Positions 46,815-59,200 of a stretch of DNA of 64,000 nt are shown in pieces (positions within the stretch are counted from its first letter, which is position 1; each line of letters opens with the position of its first letter). The DNA is taken from assembly GCA_944990035.1 (NCBI GenBank), contig CALYLX010000136.1:186001-250000 (forward strand), read 5' to 3'. The notes under the pieces are model-generated. The model saw only the letters and a program-made list of their open reading frames with translations. It was not told where the DNA came from and made no database searches. Position numbers and translations under genes: made by a program. Origin of the DNA: Clitopilus passeckerianus. Lineage: Eukaryota; Basidiomycota; Agaricomycetes; Agaricales; Entolomataceae.

Positions 46815-48010
46815 GTCCATGGAGGGTTAGTAGTTGTAGAGGGTGGACTGTAAGCTCTCCCTCTAATTTTCGCTTTTACAACAGTGTATATTGACTATGT
46901 TCTCGTGGAGTTAGGTCATGGACACTCGAATTGTATAATTTAACTGTATCTTTTTCCTTGTTTCCGGGATGCCGTACGGAATGTATCAATGCCACGATAT
47001 CATGCGGTGTTCACAAGCCACAATCATAGACTTTTTGGTGCCGCTTCCCTGCCGGATAAGCTATATCTTGTGTGGCTCTCAGCTCTCAAAACGTCTGCGC
47101 CCCTTGTGTGGCAGAGAAGCCCCACGAACATAGTAAGGAAGTAGCCTTTGCCGTTATTATCAGTGGCTTATCCAGATGGTTTGATAGGTTCAGAAGCTTC
47201 CCGATGGCTTGGTGAACAGCAGAGGGCGCACTCATGTTTGACCGACAAGAATTTGCGAGCGGCTGATACGCAGGTATTTGAGCCGATATAACTGAGCGGC
47301 CGGTGAAGATATTCCGGCCCCTGTTGCATTTCTCGTCCTGCCACATGGCGTGAGCGACGGCTTTCAATCCAGTCCCATCCCGGTGGTACTTTTGAAGAAG
47401 CGAGGCCTGTTAAAGCGGAGATCGTGGCCCGGAGTCTACCCCTCCAATGCTCAGGATCTTTCTAGCTTTACGTGGTTCTCTCTGTTTCTCCGTCTGCCGT
47501 GGCGGTAGAGGTTGAATCCTGCGTGAAATGCATTTCTGATCGTCGTAGAACGTGTTTCGACGAGCGGCGGTGGCAATTAATGACACCTCCAGTGAATAGC
47601 CTACTTACCATCGCAGGCAACCGACTGCTCCAGCAAACCCGAAAGTGGCGGTGGACATAACAGGTAAGCCATACCCCGAGGCGCTGCCAGGTTGTCTTCT
47701 TTCCAAGCGATGTAATCTGTCCATGGCGATTGAGGACCCGTCGCAACAGAACCTCCCCGACTGAGGCTCGAGGCGCCTGATCAATGCTTGAACCGAATAC
47801 CGACGGTCTAACACCGTATGCCAACCCAAAGGTGCGTTCGAATGGTTGTGAGAGTCCGAAAATCCGAGAAATCTCTTACTGATCAGCTCTCAAGGATTTT
47901 TGTGGTGTTGCCGCCTCCCACTGTTTGACGTGAAGAAGGGCTTCTGTCCAAGTTTGCCGAAAGGTTAAATAGGGCTGAGCAAAATTAAGTCTCTTGCATC
48001 TCGACATCCA
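46815..48010. other. Intergenic; nothing supported
   Basis: About 1.2 kb with only short overlapping frames (47086-47367 and 47468-47824 on the minus strand), none with motif or splice partners. Confidence 0.45.
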
Positions 48011-50162
48011 ATGGACTCGTCTACCGTCAAGATTTTCCTCCCTTCCAACGACCCGAAGGTGTCCTCGTCAGATGGTAGTGCTCTTGAACTGGCGGTGGAG
48101 AATGATAAGGCGTTTGAGCGCAGGACGGTGTTTGTATTTTTTTACCTGGAGATCCGGAGCAACCTTGTTAAGCTTTTGTTGAAACAGCCGTAAAGTCGAT
48201 TGGCGCTTGCTTCCTCTGCTCGGCATGCTATACGCTCTCGCTCTAATTGACAGGACCAACCTCGGTGTAGCGAGAATCACTGGAATGGACAAGGATCTCG
48301 TAAAAGCTTTCTATCCTTCTCTTCGAACCAGACTGACTTGGATAGAAACTATCGAAAGGAGATCGGTATAGCATAATTTCAGCAGTCTACTTTGTGCCCT
48401 ATATCATCTTGTGCGTATGAACCCCAAGTTATCTGCGAAGTTCCAGTGCTGATGTTGATTGATCCAGCCAATTGCCGAGCAACCTCTACTTACGCCACCT
48501 TGGGGTACGCAACTGGCTTACTTTCTGTGTGGTCGCCTGGGGAGTAGCCCAGCTTGCAATGGGGTTTGTCCCCAACTGGGGCCTTCTTGCTTTCTGTCGG
48601 GTTCTTCTTGGAGCTTTCGAGGTAGCCTGGTCTTGTTACATTGGCTTTTAAGTTTGCACTCAACACCTTCGCCTAGGCGGGCTTCTTCCCTGCACTTGTA
48701 TTCCTTATCACCACTTGGTACGCAGACCGTGTAACTATTGTTGTCTTGCAGATCCTCAAAGCCCACTTATGCTCAGGTATACGAAGTACGAAGTCCAGAA
48801 GCGGTAAGCGACATAGCTGTCCCGACTGCTCGAAATGTTCATTAACACCCCATCACCGATTAGCCTCGCTGCATTCTACCTTATATCTATCTTGGCCGGG
48901 GGGTTCAGCGCTATATTTGCCTACATTCTGAGTCTTCTTGGAGGCAAGGGAGGCATCCCTGGGTGGGCCTGGATCTTCGTAAGGCCCAATCTATCCTCAC
49001 ACTGAGAAAAGCCTGACAATTGTTCAGATTATAGAGGGGATCATCACAATCCTGTTCGGCATCCTCGCGTGGTATTTCCTATCGGATTTTCCGGACCAAA
49101 GCAACTTCCTCTCGAAGGACGAAACGAGGGTCATTCTGGACCGAGTAGAACGCGACCGAGGAGACTCAGTCCCTGATGCTCTGACTTTTGAAAAGGTAGT
49201 CTGCCACCTTCTTGACTGGAAAATATGGGCATTCGGTTCGTCTCACTCATGAAGTCTCTCGGCTAAAAGCTGATGCCGTGATGTGTAGCTCTCATGTATA
49301 TGTGCGCCACGGTGCCAGCGTATGCTATTGGGTGAGCAGCAACCTCTGATTCTCAGTCTTGATCACTGCTGACTCGGGTCAAAGGTTTTTTGTCCCAATC
49401 ATCCTTCGTGGAGCTGGTTGGAGTGTTACAGAATCTCTACTACTGGTATCGTCTACTCCAATTATTTCTCTAGTGACTGAAGTCCGATCACCTTGATGCA
49501 GAGTGCCCCACCCTTTGTCTTTGCGGTGAGAAGCGGCTCGTAGACCCATTCCGCACAGTCTCTTACCCCACGCAGGCCGGTAGCATCATGACTTTTGCTT
49601 GGCTATCCGACAAATACCGCCTTCGTGCATTCTTCATCGCCATACAAACTGCATTGACGATTACGGGATTATTCTTGACGGCATACGTCTCGTCCTCAGG
49701 CTGGAAATATGCAGGTGAACAGGTGCTTCTTCTGATACACGACGCATTCTAACTCCTAAACGTCTTAGGGATCTTTCTCGCCAACGCCGGATCCGCTGGG
49801 TGCATCCCCGGGATTCTTGCCTACGTTAGTGTTTCCCCTTTGATTGAACGAGAATTTATCACAATTCGTATCGATATGCCCAGGCCTCGAATAATGTTGT
49901 CTCTCACTCGAAGCGAGCAGTCAGTAGCGCCATGATCATCTCTTTTGGAGGCATAGGAGGCATTTTCGCAACCACTATCTTCCGACAGCAAGACATTCCA
50001 CGATATCTACCGGGGATGTACGCAACACTCGCTTGCCAAGGCCTCCTTCTCCTTCTCCTTGGGACGACGACTGTTTATTTCTGGCAGCAGAACAAGAAGG
50101 TCATGGCCGGAGAAGCTTCAGCTACAGAGAGGAGTAGCGGGTTGAAACTGTATACACTGTAA
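48011..50162 (+). CDS. MFS transporter, DAL5/TNA1 (anion:cation symporter) family, copy 1
   Basis: A 12-helix major facilitator in many exons. Start MDSSTVKIFLPSNDPK. Conserved stretches: DWRLLPLLGMLYALALIDRT then NLGVARITGMDKDL, GDRYSIISAVYFVPYIIL, LPSNLYLRHLGVRNWLTFC, GFVPNWGLLAFCRVLLGAFE, FPALVFLITTWYTRYEVQKR, IPGWAWIFIIEGIITILFG, WYFLSDFPDQSNFLSKDE and WLSDKYRLRAFFIAIQTAL, ending KLYTL. Relatives carry allantoate, nicotinate, biotin-type vitamins or organic anions with protons. The first splice junction (after FERRT) does not keep phase as read and may hide a one-base error. Copy 2 follows in tandem. Confidence 0.85.
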
Positions 50163-50948
50163 CCCCTGAGTGAAACATGGCAGGTTGGATACTCAACGAT
50201 ATTTTGACATCTACAAGCTTGATTTGATGATTACGTGTCTACTTTTCTCCCATTCACTTCTCTTTATGTCTGTCAATCCCAACCTCGATCCAGAATGAAA
50301 TGTAGATCAACCTTTACGCCTCTATGAGGATGTGGGCTGTTCCACCAAGTATGCTGGTGGACAATCGTTCTGATCGGGTTGAAATTGATCTCTCCTCGAC
50401 ATTTTCTCACACATTTCGTTTGTTCAGATCCTCACAGGTCGGAGTACTCTTGGGAAAGACGAGCCCTGGGCAACTACAAGCCTGCCAATTGTCACTCGTT
50501 TCTGGTTCCGTCAACCCTTGTGGGTTGATGGATCGTAGTAGCTTGTCATCTAGCCGCCTATGGATACCCCGGTGATATGAGGGAATGCTGAACCTGCGAG
50601 GCAACCTGGAGCATAACCGCACCGATCCCAAATGCCATTCAATACCCGCAAGAAGCCAAGAAACTTCAACAAGATGCCCTGGCTTAGCGAAGTGGTGGCC
50701 ACACCGCACCTCTATCCTTTTGATCGCCCAGGCTGGCGGGATCAGAAAGTGCCTGGTCATACATTCTCTCAAGCTTCTTGATCTTTATGAAATTATACCT
50801 CGTCGAGGCGTTAATCTGTATCGCTTGGGTCACACGTCTATATCTTTCAGGCCCATAATTTCCACTCAGCCGCTTATGGTCTCCCTGAAGTACTCAGGTT
50901 TCGATATAAGGTGCAGAAGTCCAGCACCTACATTTCTACGCGCCCATC
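50163..50948. other. Intergenic between tandem transporters; nothing supported
   Basis: Frames at 50324-50575 and 50407-50772 overlap on opposite strands and show no motif. This is the probable promoter of transporter copy 2. Confidence 0.4.
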
Positions 50949-53125
50949 ATGAGTTCTTCCAGCGACGTGCATGTCAAGAAGGATTTAGCCTCTTCTCTGG
51001 AGAAACTGGAGTACGACCCAAGCGATGTTGACCCAAAGTTCGAATCGAGAACAATGTACGTTTTCCAGGCGCGCTTGTTCTACAACATGAGTATTCTGAC
51101 TAGTCGAGAATAGGTGGTTCATCGACTGGCGGATGCTCCCTCTGCTCGGGCTAATCTACGCTTTTGCTCTCATTGACAGAGTGAATCTAGGTGCTGCTTA
51201 CACAGCGGGGATGGGCAAAGACCTGGTCAGTGATGAGTTTATGTGCGGCCGCTAAATTGCGAATAGCTTACAGAAAGCTCTTTCAAGAACCTGGCCATAG
51301 ACGACAGGTATAGCATTGCAACCTGCCTATATTTCGTGCCATATATTATCTTGTGAGTAATGTGGCATGGTTCTTTGTACGTACACAAATTCACGCATTG
51401 TGATCTAGCCAACTTCCTGGAAACCTCGTTTTACGCAAGTTTGGTGTCCGTAACTGGATGTCATTTTCAGTCCTTGGGTGGGGTGCGGTTCAGCTTGGAA
51501 TGGGATTTGTTCCAACATGGGGGTACCTCACCTTGTGCCGCATTTTACTTGGCGCCTTTGAGGTGTGTGCAATCATCCTAGCGCCTACAGCAGCTGGACT
51601 AACAGGTTTTAAGGCGGCCTTTTTCCCTGCCATGCTGTATCTAATCTCAACCTGGTAAAGCCAAGCATTATTTTGGTGGACACATCATCTAACGATCCCC
51701 ACCAGGTACAAACGTCATGAGGTGCAGAAACGGTATAGGGATTAAACTCTGCCATGAGTTGACGTTACTCACCTAATTCAAGCCTTGCCGCCTTTTACCT
51801 ACTCTCCATCACGATCGGTGGATTTAGCCCCATAATGGCCTATGCTTTCAGTTTACTCGACGGCAAGCAAGGCATCCCGGGATGGCAGTGGATCTTTGTG
51901 CGTGAAACCATATCTTCCCCAAAAGCCTGCTAACATTGCTTTAGATCATCGAAGGGGCCATCACTTTATTCCTCGGCATCCTGTGCTTCTTCTTCATGCC
52001 AGAATTTCCAGAGCAAAATAAATTCCTAACGCCAAAGCAAACTGCACTGGTTTTGAGAAGAATAGAGGAGGACAGGGGCGACTCAGTTCCAGATCAGCTG
52101 ACGACGGAAAAGGTGTTTAGACATCTACGAGACTGGAGAATTTGGACATATGGTGAGCGGATAGGTTTGGTCTATCGTTCGAGCAAGTCCTCACCCTTAA
52201 TTCAGGTATTATGTTCGGTTGTTCAACTCTACCCGCCTGTAAGAAAGCAGATCTGCTCACGCCTATGAGTGCTCATTCTTTTTCGGCAGACGCCCAGGCA
52301 TATTTCATTTCGATTATTCTACGTGGTTTTGGTTGGAGTGAAGCAAAATCCTTGTTACTAGTGAGCACTTTCACGTCCTCAAGAAGCATCGTCTCACCAT
52401 CTACAGAGCGCGCCCCCATATGGCCCTCCGGTGAAGACTATCCATTACTCTCTCGTAAATAGGTTCTAATATTGCAAAAAGCTCGTCACCGCTTTCACCT
52501 TTGCGTGGCTCTCCGACAAATACAGACACCGTGCAGGTTTTATCGTTATTCAGGCTATTATTTGTGTAGTTGGCTTGATCTTGACTGCGTTCGCTAAGAG
52601 CTACTCTGTGCGCTACTTCGGTGAGGTTTTCTCGCCGACCCCGTCTACCCTCGTATTGACAGCACTCAGGTATCTTCCTCACCAACGCTGGAAACGTCGG
52701 CACTATACCAGGAATTTTAGCATATGTAGGAAATGGCTCATTTGTTTGAGATATCTTTGTTTCGCTAATCCCCTATAATGGTCATAATAGGCATCCAACA
52801 ATGTTGTTTCCCAGAGCAAAAGGTATGACTTCTCTGGTATCTTTTATCAAGTATGAGAAATTTATGGGACTTCCGAAGATCTGTTCAAACTGCCATGACT
52901 GTCTGTCTTGGAGGTGTAGGCGGCATCATTGCAAGCACAGTTTTCCGAACGCAAGATGCCCCAGGGTACCGACCTGGTCTTGGTGTCGCTATTGGCTCCC
53001 AAGTTGTGTTAATTGCTATGGTTGGTGTCACGACAACACATTTCATGCATCAGAATAAGCTTGCCAAGGAAGGCAAGTTATCAAAACCACTCGAGGGCAA
53101 AGAGGGATTCCTATACACTTTGTAA
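50949..53125 (+). CDS. MFS transporter, DAL5/TNA1 family, copy 2
   Basis: Tandem paralogue of the preceding gene. Start MSSSSDVHVKKDLASSLEKL. Motifs: MWFIDWRMLPLLGLIYAFAL, NLGAAYTAGMGKDL, GDRYSIATCLYFVPYIIL, FPGNLVLRKFGVRNWMSF, GFVPTWGYLTLCRILLGAFE, FFPAMLYLISTWYKRHEVQK, IPGWQWIFIIEGAITLFLG, FFMPEFPEQNKFLTPKQTA and WLSDKYRHRAGFIVIQAI, ending KEGFLYTL. All intron phases I checked agree and no frame break was seen, so the gene looks intact. Sequence and intron positions show descent from a duplication with copy 1; divergence is considerable, so the duplication is not recent. Confidence 0.88.
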
Positions 53126-53484
53126 ACCCTTACCAACTGGCTCAAGTAAATATACCACTCTGTTGTATTCAGTACCTGTTTATAATGTTACTAATCTGGA
53201 TTCTCAACGTTGTTTCGAGGTATTTGCGACCGATAACATAGTTTACAAAAGGGTAAATCCGTTGCATGTCACTTGTTGCTATGTATGTGGAAAAACCGAG
53301 TTTACGCATATCATTTCGTGCTTGAAGTGCCGTTTCGTTGTCACCATGCGTTAGTAGGTGAGATTGACAAGCGGAGACATTGTTTACCTGTGAGGGTTTT
53401 TTTTATTACTAACAAGAGATCTCAACCAATATTGCGAAGCTCAGGAAGTATGAATTATAATCTAGAAACTGACATGTGCCGCTA
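53126..53484. other. Intergenic between convergent genes; nothing supported
   Basis: Shared 3' flank of transporter copy 2 and the F-box gene. Confidence 0.4.
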
Positions 53485-54426
53485 TCACTCCAGTTTCGTA
53501 GCCCCTTTCCTGCAAGCGGCCCAGAAGTCCGAAGGATAAGAACAGGTATACTCGACTTCTTCCCATTGATTCTTCAAATCCCCTTCTTTTCCGGGAAGAA
53601 GAACCAGTCTACGATCCTGTTCCTGCAATGCCCACATTGTGCTCCAAATAAAGCTTTCGGACAAGTTGTCCTCTGGGGTTGCGAGAGAGCCTTGGAAAAT
53701 GCTCACGACCAGCATTTTCAGTGCATGCAAAGTTTTTAGGAGGATGCTGATTTCTGTGGCAAACGTGACGTCATTTTCCTCGTTTGCATTGGCCTTCCGT
53801 GCAAACTGAAGATGCGAAAGGTTGGGGAGGCATCCGAAGGCCGACACCATCGCCAAAGGAGAACACCATCTATCACTTGGCTCGCAGAACCGAAGAGCAG
53901 TCAGTGTCGCTGATAGACCCGGGGGTACGGCAACTGTTCGAGGACGACGACGAGAGAAGTAGCCGGTGTCATAAGACCGGATAGTGATTTCACGTAGGCT
54001 GGCGCCGTCCCCCGACTTGATGAAGGGCAGCACATCGGCCAGGTGGGGGAATGAAGGAGAAATGAGGTGTTGTACCCCAGTGCAAATGGCGATGATACTG
54101 CGAACTTGGCACCAAACTTGAAGATCTTCTGGCGAGAAGATAATGGCCAAGTTTTTGACACGATGAGCGAAGAACTGCGGTTTCTTGGTGGTCGTAGCGC
54201 GATGAAAGAGGTCCACCGACTTGCTGGAGCCAAGGACGACGGAACGATATAGCACGTAGTTTATGAGTAGGCAGAAACGCTTGGAGACGAGTGCGAGGTT
54301 GGTTGGAAGGCATCGATGAATGGCGTCTTCAAACAACAGGAGAAGAAGCTCTGAAGGCAGATTATAGATAGGAGATTGCCGGCCATCTGCCAGCGAAGGT
54401 TCCTTGTGCCAGTTCTGTGTATCCAT
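53485..54426 (-). CDS. F-box-like protein, single exon
   Basis: 313 residues without introns. Residues 22-60 form an F-box: NLPSELLLLLFEDAIHRCLP, then NLALVSKRFCLLINYVLYRS. The rest has weak Leu-rich repeats (HRVKNLAIIFSPEDLQVW, FGCLPNLSHLQFARK, LKTLHALKMLVVSIFQGS) of the kind seen in the large Agaricomycete F-box expansions. Expected to bind SKP1 in an SCF ligase; target unknown. It is unrelated in detail to the F-box gene at 17382-18996. An in-frame ATG at 54426 fits the F-box position. Confidence 0.72.
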   Translation of the reverse strand: MDTQNWHKEPSLADGRQSPIYNLPSELLLLLFEDAIHRCLPTNLALVSKRFCLLINYVLYRSVVLGSSKSVDLFHRATTTKKPQFFAHRVKNLAIIFSPEDLQVWCQVRSIIAICTGVQHLISPSFPHLADVLPFIKSGDGASLREITIRSYDTGYFSRRRPRTVAVPPGLSATLTALRFCEPSDRWCSPLAMVSAFGCLPNLSHLQFARKANANEENDVTFATEISILLKTLHALKMLVVSIFQGSLATPEDNLSESFIWSTMWALQEQDRRLVLLPGKEGDLKNQWEEVEYTCSYPSDFWAACRKGATKLE

Positions 54427-54890
54427 GGATTTGACTGCAATAGACTTGGAGGGAGGGCGAGGACGTTTAGTTAGAAGATAGGAAACGTACCAGAGATGGA
54501 GGAGTATTTGAATGCTGAAACTGGTAACACGCCCTATTGACCCTAGGCATGCTTCAAACCGCGTGTTGAACGAACCATATCTGGAAACGAGATGAACAGG
54601 TTAACGCACAGAACGTAATGAAAAAGGGAGAGACACGCACATCAACGATACGCGCCGCATAGCATGATATCGGTTATTTCAACCCATCAAACGAAAGTCG
54701 GCATGGTCTACCACGGGCGTCTATATTCCATACAATAAATATCCTTTTGCTGTAGCGTAAGGCGTGGTGCTAATCATGAATGGAAATAAAGCATGTTACG
54801 TGTTATAATCCTGACCTCTGCCCAGTCGAAGATGTTCCATCTAGATTCTCCCCAACAGCTCCTTGTTTTGAAAATGACCTTGCAACTGGC
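54427..54890. other. Intergenic; nothing supported
   Basis: Upstream of the F-box gene and downstream of the deacetylase gene. Confidence 0.4.
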
Positions 54891-56928
54891 TTAAGCCGAG
54901 TTGACCCAGGATTCCTGTCCTTTGACCCAGGTACTGAGAACGTTTCCTCTCCTGTCAAGTACCACAAGGTCGGCGTCGGCACCAGCCCGGAGGGTACCCT
55001 TCTTTCCTTCTATACCCAGGCACCTAGGAGGAAGAATGTTAGTTTTTGGATGCTTAAGACAGAATGTATCAAGCTCACTTTGCTGGGTTGTAGGTAGCAC
55101 ACTTGATGGCTTCACCTAAAGAGCAACCGGTGAAGCGTGAGAAGTTGCGAACAGATGTATCGAGTGTGACGACGCTGAAGAAAGAGAAGTTAAGATGGAG
55201 TTCACGTATGTTCAGGCTTGACTAGCTCACCTTCCTGCAAGTGTGTCCGTTCCCTCAAGGAAGAGTTTCAACCCTTGCTTCACGAAGCGTTTTCCGTCAC
55301 GCCACTCGTGAACACCGTCCTTCAGGCTGGGATCAAGAATCTTCATGGCTGCATGTCCGGTTAGCCAGATGGTCTCCTTGAAGAGGATTTCACTTACCAT
55401 CAGTGATGAGGATGCAGCCATCAGGATGAGAGGAGTATGCCAACTGGGTGTGGTTTAGAGAAAGTAATAAGGCAAGATGTCAGAATCACTCACTCTAACG
55501 GAATTGGGATGAGAGTGGATTCCATCGACGATCATTCCATAGAATGGCCTCACGAAGGCCATGTCAGCAACGTGGCCTTTGTCCAAATGCAACTCGCTCC
55601 TAGTCAACTTCCGGGAGGCCTCTTTCAGGTTGTTGGCTACGGCTGTAAGCGATAGTGTGGATGGAGAAGGAGATGCTGGGTTGGTAGCAAACGTAGGGGA
55701 GATGGGAGGTGTCATGGTATTATCGATGGCCTCAGATTGGGGGAGATCGGTGAGAACCTCGGTGATTGAACTGATCGATTTATTAGACCCAGCTGAGTTT
55801 CGGCGAGGTGGCATGGGGGGTAGAGGGGACAAGGGCGACGAGAGATGAGGAGAGGCACCCAACAAGCCGATGATAGAGGGGTCACGATGGTGAAGTTGAG
55901 GCATCGCGTTGAAAAGATGGGTAATCAGACCAGCACCGTGGCGGACGGCAGAGGTCGCAGTTTCAGAGGAGGCAACGCTGTGCGGAGATATGAGCGTAGA
56001 AAAGGCGGAACAATGAGCTGTTTTACCTATGACCAATTGCGAATGTGACACCTCGTTTCGAGAGATCGCCAATGGCGTTCATGACACCGTCGACTTCAGG
56101 AGCGGCAGTAATCATCCTGACCCCGACCGTCCCGCTGCCCATCAGCCAATCTCGCTCTCCGCGAGATTTTGCTCGCCATAGATTTGCTCGAAGGTTTCTG
56201 TACCATCTGGGGCAGAAAGGAGGAAAGGAGGAGCATGGGCACCCCGTTTGGCATAGTTTAGGAAAGGTCCTTCAGCGTGCCACCCGAGGATAGCAGCTGA
56301 TTTCGGGAGAGATAGAGGTTTGAGTAGGCTGAGAAGCTTAGGGTATAACGTTCTTTCTTGGGTCTGTGGAAGAGAAGAAAGGTCAAGTTTTAATGATCAT
56401 CCTCCGTCGACGGAGAGAAACCTACAATCAAAGTTGGTACAAATCTACGAAACGGTTTAGAATGTGACGATATGCTTCAATTGACTTTTCTTACGATGTT
56501 ACGCCAGTTTCAACGATTCTCCCGGCAACGGTGGCCAGGCCTTGCTTGTAAGCCTCTTCAGTCTCAAGGATGGAGAAGTCAAATCCATAGGCTCCGTTGA
56601 TCTGAATGTCAATGAAACCGGGACTGTGGAGGTGAAGGAAGTAAGTCGGGCAGCCTTGTTTGCAAATCCCATACGAAGATATCTTACCTGAGGATGTTGC
56701 CCTTGAGGTCGATTGTTCTTGCAGGTCGTTCCCTGTTATCAAAGAACATACGCTAAAGAGATGTTAGGACACAATGCAAATTGGCAACACAATGTATAAT
56801 TCACGAACCTGAGCATCAAGGATGACGCCACGGCGTTCGTCAACCCAGAGATCCTTTTCGACGAGACTGCCGTCTTCCTGGGGGAGCAAGCAGTTCGTGA
56901 AGCAGATCAGGCCATTAGGAGAAGTCAT
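54891..56928 (-). CDS. N-acetylglucosamine-6-phosphate deacetylase
   Basis: Start [20 protein letters not shown], several short introns. Amidohydrolase motifs: [37 protein letters not shown] (metal site HxEGPF), [64 protein letters not shown] and [16 protein letters not shown]. It removes the acetyl group from GlcNAc-6-P in chitin-derived amino sugar use. Between [13 protein letters not shown] and the [12 protein letters not shown] motif lies an extra segment of roughly 95 residues rich in Ser/Pro ([18 protein letters not shown] onward), absent in typical members. A one-base break at 56146-56147 (adding G restores [20 protein letters not shown]) is probably sequence error. Confidence 0.93.
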
Positions 56929-59200
56929 TGCGAGGGTCTACGTCGAGGGCAGGAGGGGAGTCAAACTGGAGACAAGTAGACCCACTCCCCTAATATAGCT
57001 GGAAAATGCTTTGCCCAAGGTTATGATCCATTATGGTCACCAGCATTTCTCGGACCGCACCGCATGGATCTCACAAATGACGCATGGGCTTTTCAGATTT
57101 CCCCTAGATCAACGAAAAGGACAAAATATTTCACAGTGCTGTATTCTTGCGCCATCTGACTGTGGCTCAGAACTCTCAAACTGCTATCAGATGGCGGTGG
57201 GAAGCAGAGACACGTTCGTCTTGTTCAAGCAAGAAAATACAGACACAAGGATATTTTCGGTGATAAAGCTATGATCGGCATACACCGGAACCACTCAAAT
57301 GCCTCCAGCAACGGCCTTTGTGATACTAGCACATGGATCCATGATCGAAATAGCGGACTTTCCGCTGGTTTAGTATGACTCTGAACTTCTGCCATGCCTC
57401 CTATCATGCTGGCCTACTCTGGGGCCTTATGCCTCACAGTTAGGCGGGACACTTTCCCGACAAGAAGTCCTTGACTCGATGCCCCGGGCTCGACAGACGT
57501 ACGCTCATATCCACATGCTACTGCATCAGGCTTAATCGTGACCATAAGTTCAACCCGAGGCCTTGTGGGGGGTTCGGCCGTCCTTCGAGGTAGCATACGA
57601 CGCCCGTAATGACTCTCATAGCCACTCCTTCCTGCCGAGTTCCGGAGCTCGAGGCTCTAGATTTATTCTCTGATCCTCTCGGATTCCTGGGCCGGTACTT
57701 TTGCCGATAACTAAATTACGGATGATTTTACCGTCCGCAAGTCAAGATGGAACCTTTTGAAGTATCCTTGATTACCTTACAAAAACTCGGGAACTTGAGG
57801 AGGCATGTCGTCCTCCAGAACGTGGGAATGTCTGTGAAGGGTTCTTTGACGGTCGTTCCGATGAACAATACTACAGGAACTGTCTCTGCGATTGCTTGCA
57901 GCCTCTGTTGACTGAGAGCACCATGCACTCTCCTCTCACCCACCTTCAAGTATCGTCCTGTTTTCATGAAAATATTTCACTTTGCCTTGGGGTTGAACAC
58001 ATTGGATCCGAGACCTTGGCGATGCGTCTGTATGCATACAGGGCTCACTGCCGTCCTGCAAAAAAAACCTTTAGCGACCTCGAGTGAATGTCGTTGTCAG
58101 GGCTTGCAATGTCTAGTCGCCGTAATCCGCATCGTGCACCGCTTCTGCTTATTCCATAATTCCCAACATATTTTACGTAGCAGTCTATACTTCGATAGGA
58201 TTGCGAAATTTCCAGAGTCTTTTATCACCCCATACGTTCTATCGACTCTGGACATTTGTCGATCACCACAAAGTCTGTCTTGTGCCTCAGCAATTACGCC
58301 TACACACTGTATGCGGGAATGCCGATCCAGGGTCAGTGCAGTAAAGCGATAACCCAGGCACCCCTGCTGAAGATCACACAACATGTCAACAAGAGGTGAT
58401 TTTTTTCCTTCCGCTCCCTCAAAGAAACGAGGGTGGCATCTCGACGACGGCGCCTTTTTCGCATCATACCCTGGGCTTCGCGATCCTCGTTGCCTGACCG
58501 GCCCTGAGCCTTGAGGCGACCATCAGTGCACGAAGGCGACTCATCCTGGAACGAGAGTCGATAGTGTTTAGTGCACACAAGGTAGATGAGATGAGCACAA
58601 GGTGTTGGATGATTGTTCTCTTTGTAAAGAAAAACAAAACTATTACTGTATGAGTTATCTACCCCTCTGATCGGTAGCTCTTTTGTGTGGTGTAATACGA
58701 GGCTAAGTAATGTAGATCTTTTATGTGTATGTGTACTAGTCGATGTGTATATGGTAGTCCGGTGGGTATCTAGGTAAAAGCGAGGTAGCACGATAGAGAG
58801 TGACATATGATAGCACATATAAGAAGGCAAACGGAGAAGGGGTGATAAATAATACACAAGGAAGAAGCTGAAGGCGAATAATATATACAGAAGAGGAAAG
58901 AAAACCCGTCACCTCTCGCCGAGAGGAGAGTGGTCAAGGGAAGAAGAAAGAACAAAAAAAGAAAAAAGGAAGAAAGCATATAATCCAAACTGAATGAGGG
59001 AATGCACATAACCGTTTTTTTCCATATCCTTAGTGATTTAATTTTTAAAATTAAATCGCCCATATCTCTCCCTGAAGACCTCTCTAGAGGAGCGAGCGAA
59101 TCGACTGAACGACTGCATGCGCACACAAAAAGAGGCGACGCCGCCAGCCCAACAAATATGCACAAGAAGCATCGAAAAAACGGTTCTAAACCACCACCGT
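56929..59200. other. Intergenic, 2.3 kb; no supported gene
   Basis: A minus-strand frame at 57728-57967 (79 residues) has protein-like composition but no motif, splice partner or family. The part from about 58400 to 59200 is probably the 3' flank of the bZIP gene and contains a perfect AT-rich palindrome listed separately. Confidence 0.4.
59035..59057. repeat. Perfect AT-rich inverted repeat in bZIP 3' flank
   Basis: GATTTAATTTT and its exact reverse complement AAAATTAAATC are separated by one T. It lies about 145 bp past the bZIP stop codon. It could mark transcript 3' end formation or form a cruciform. Confidence 0.5.

Noticed and set aside
50324..50772. Frames between the two transporters
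   Set aside because: Opposite-strand overlapping frames without family similarity; promoter region more likely.
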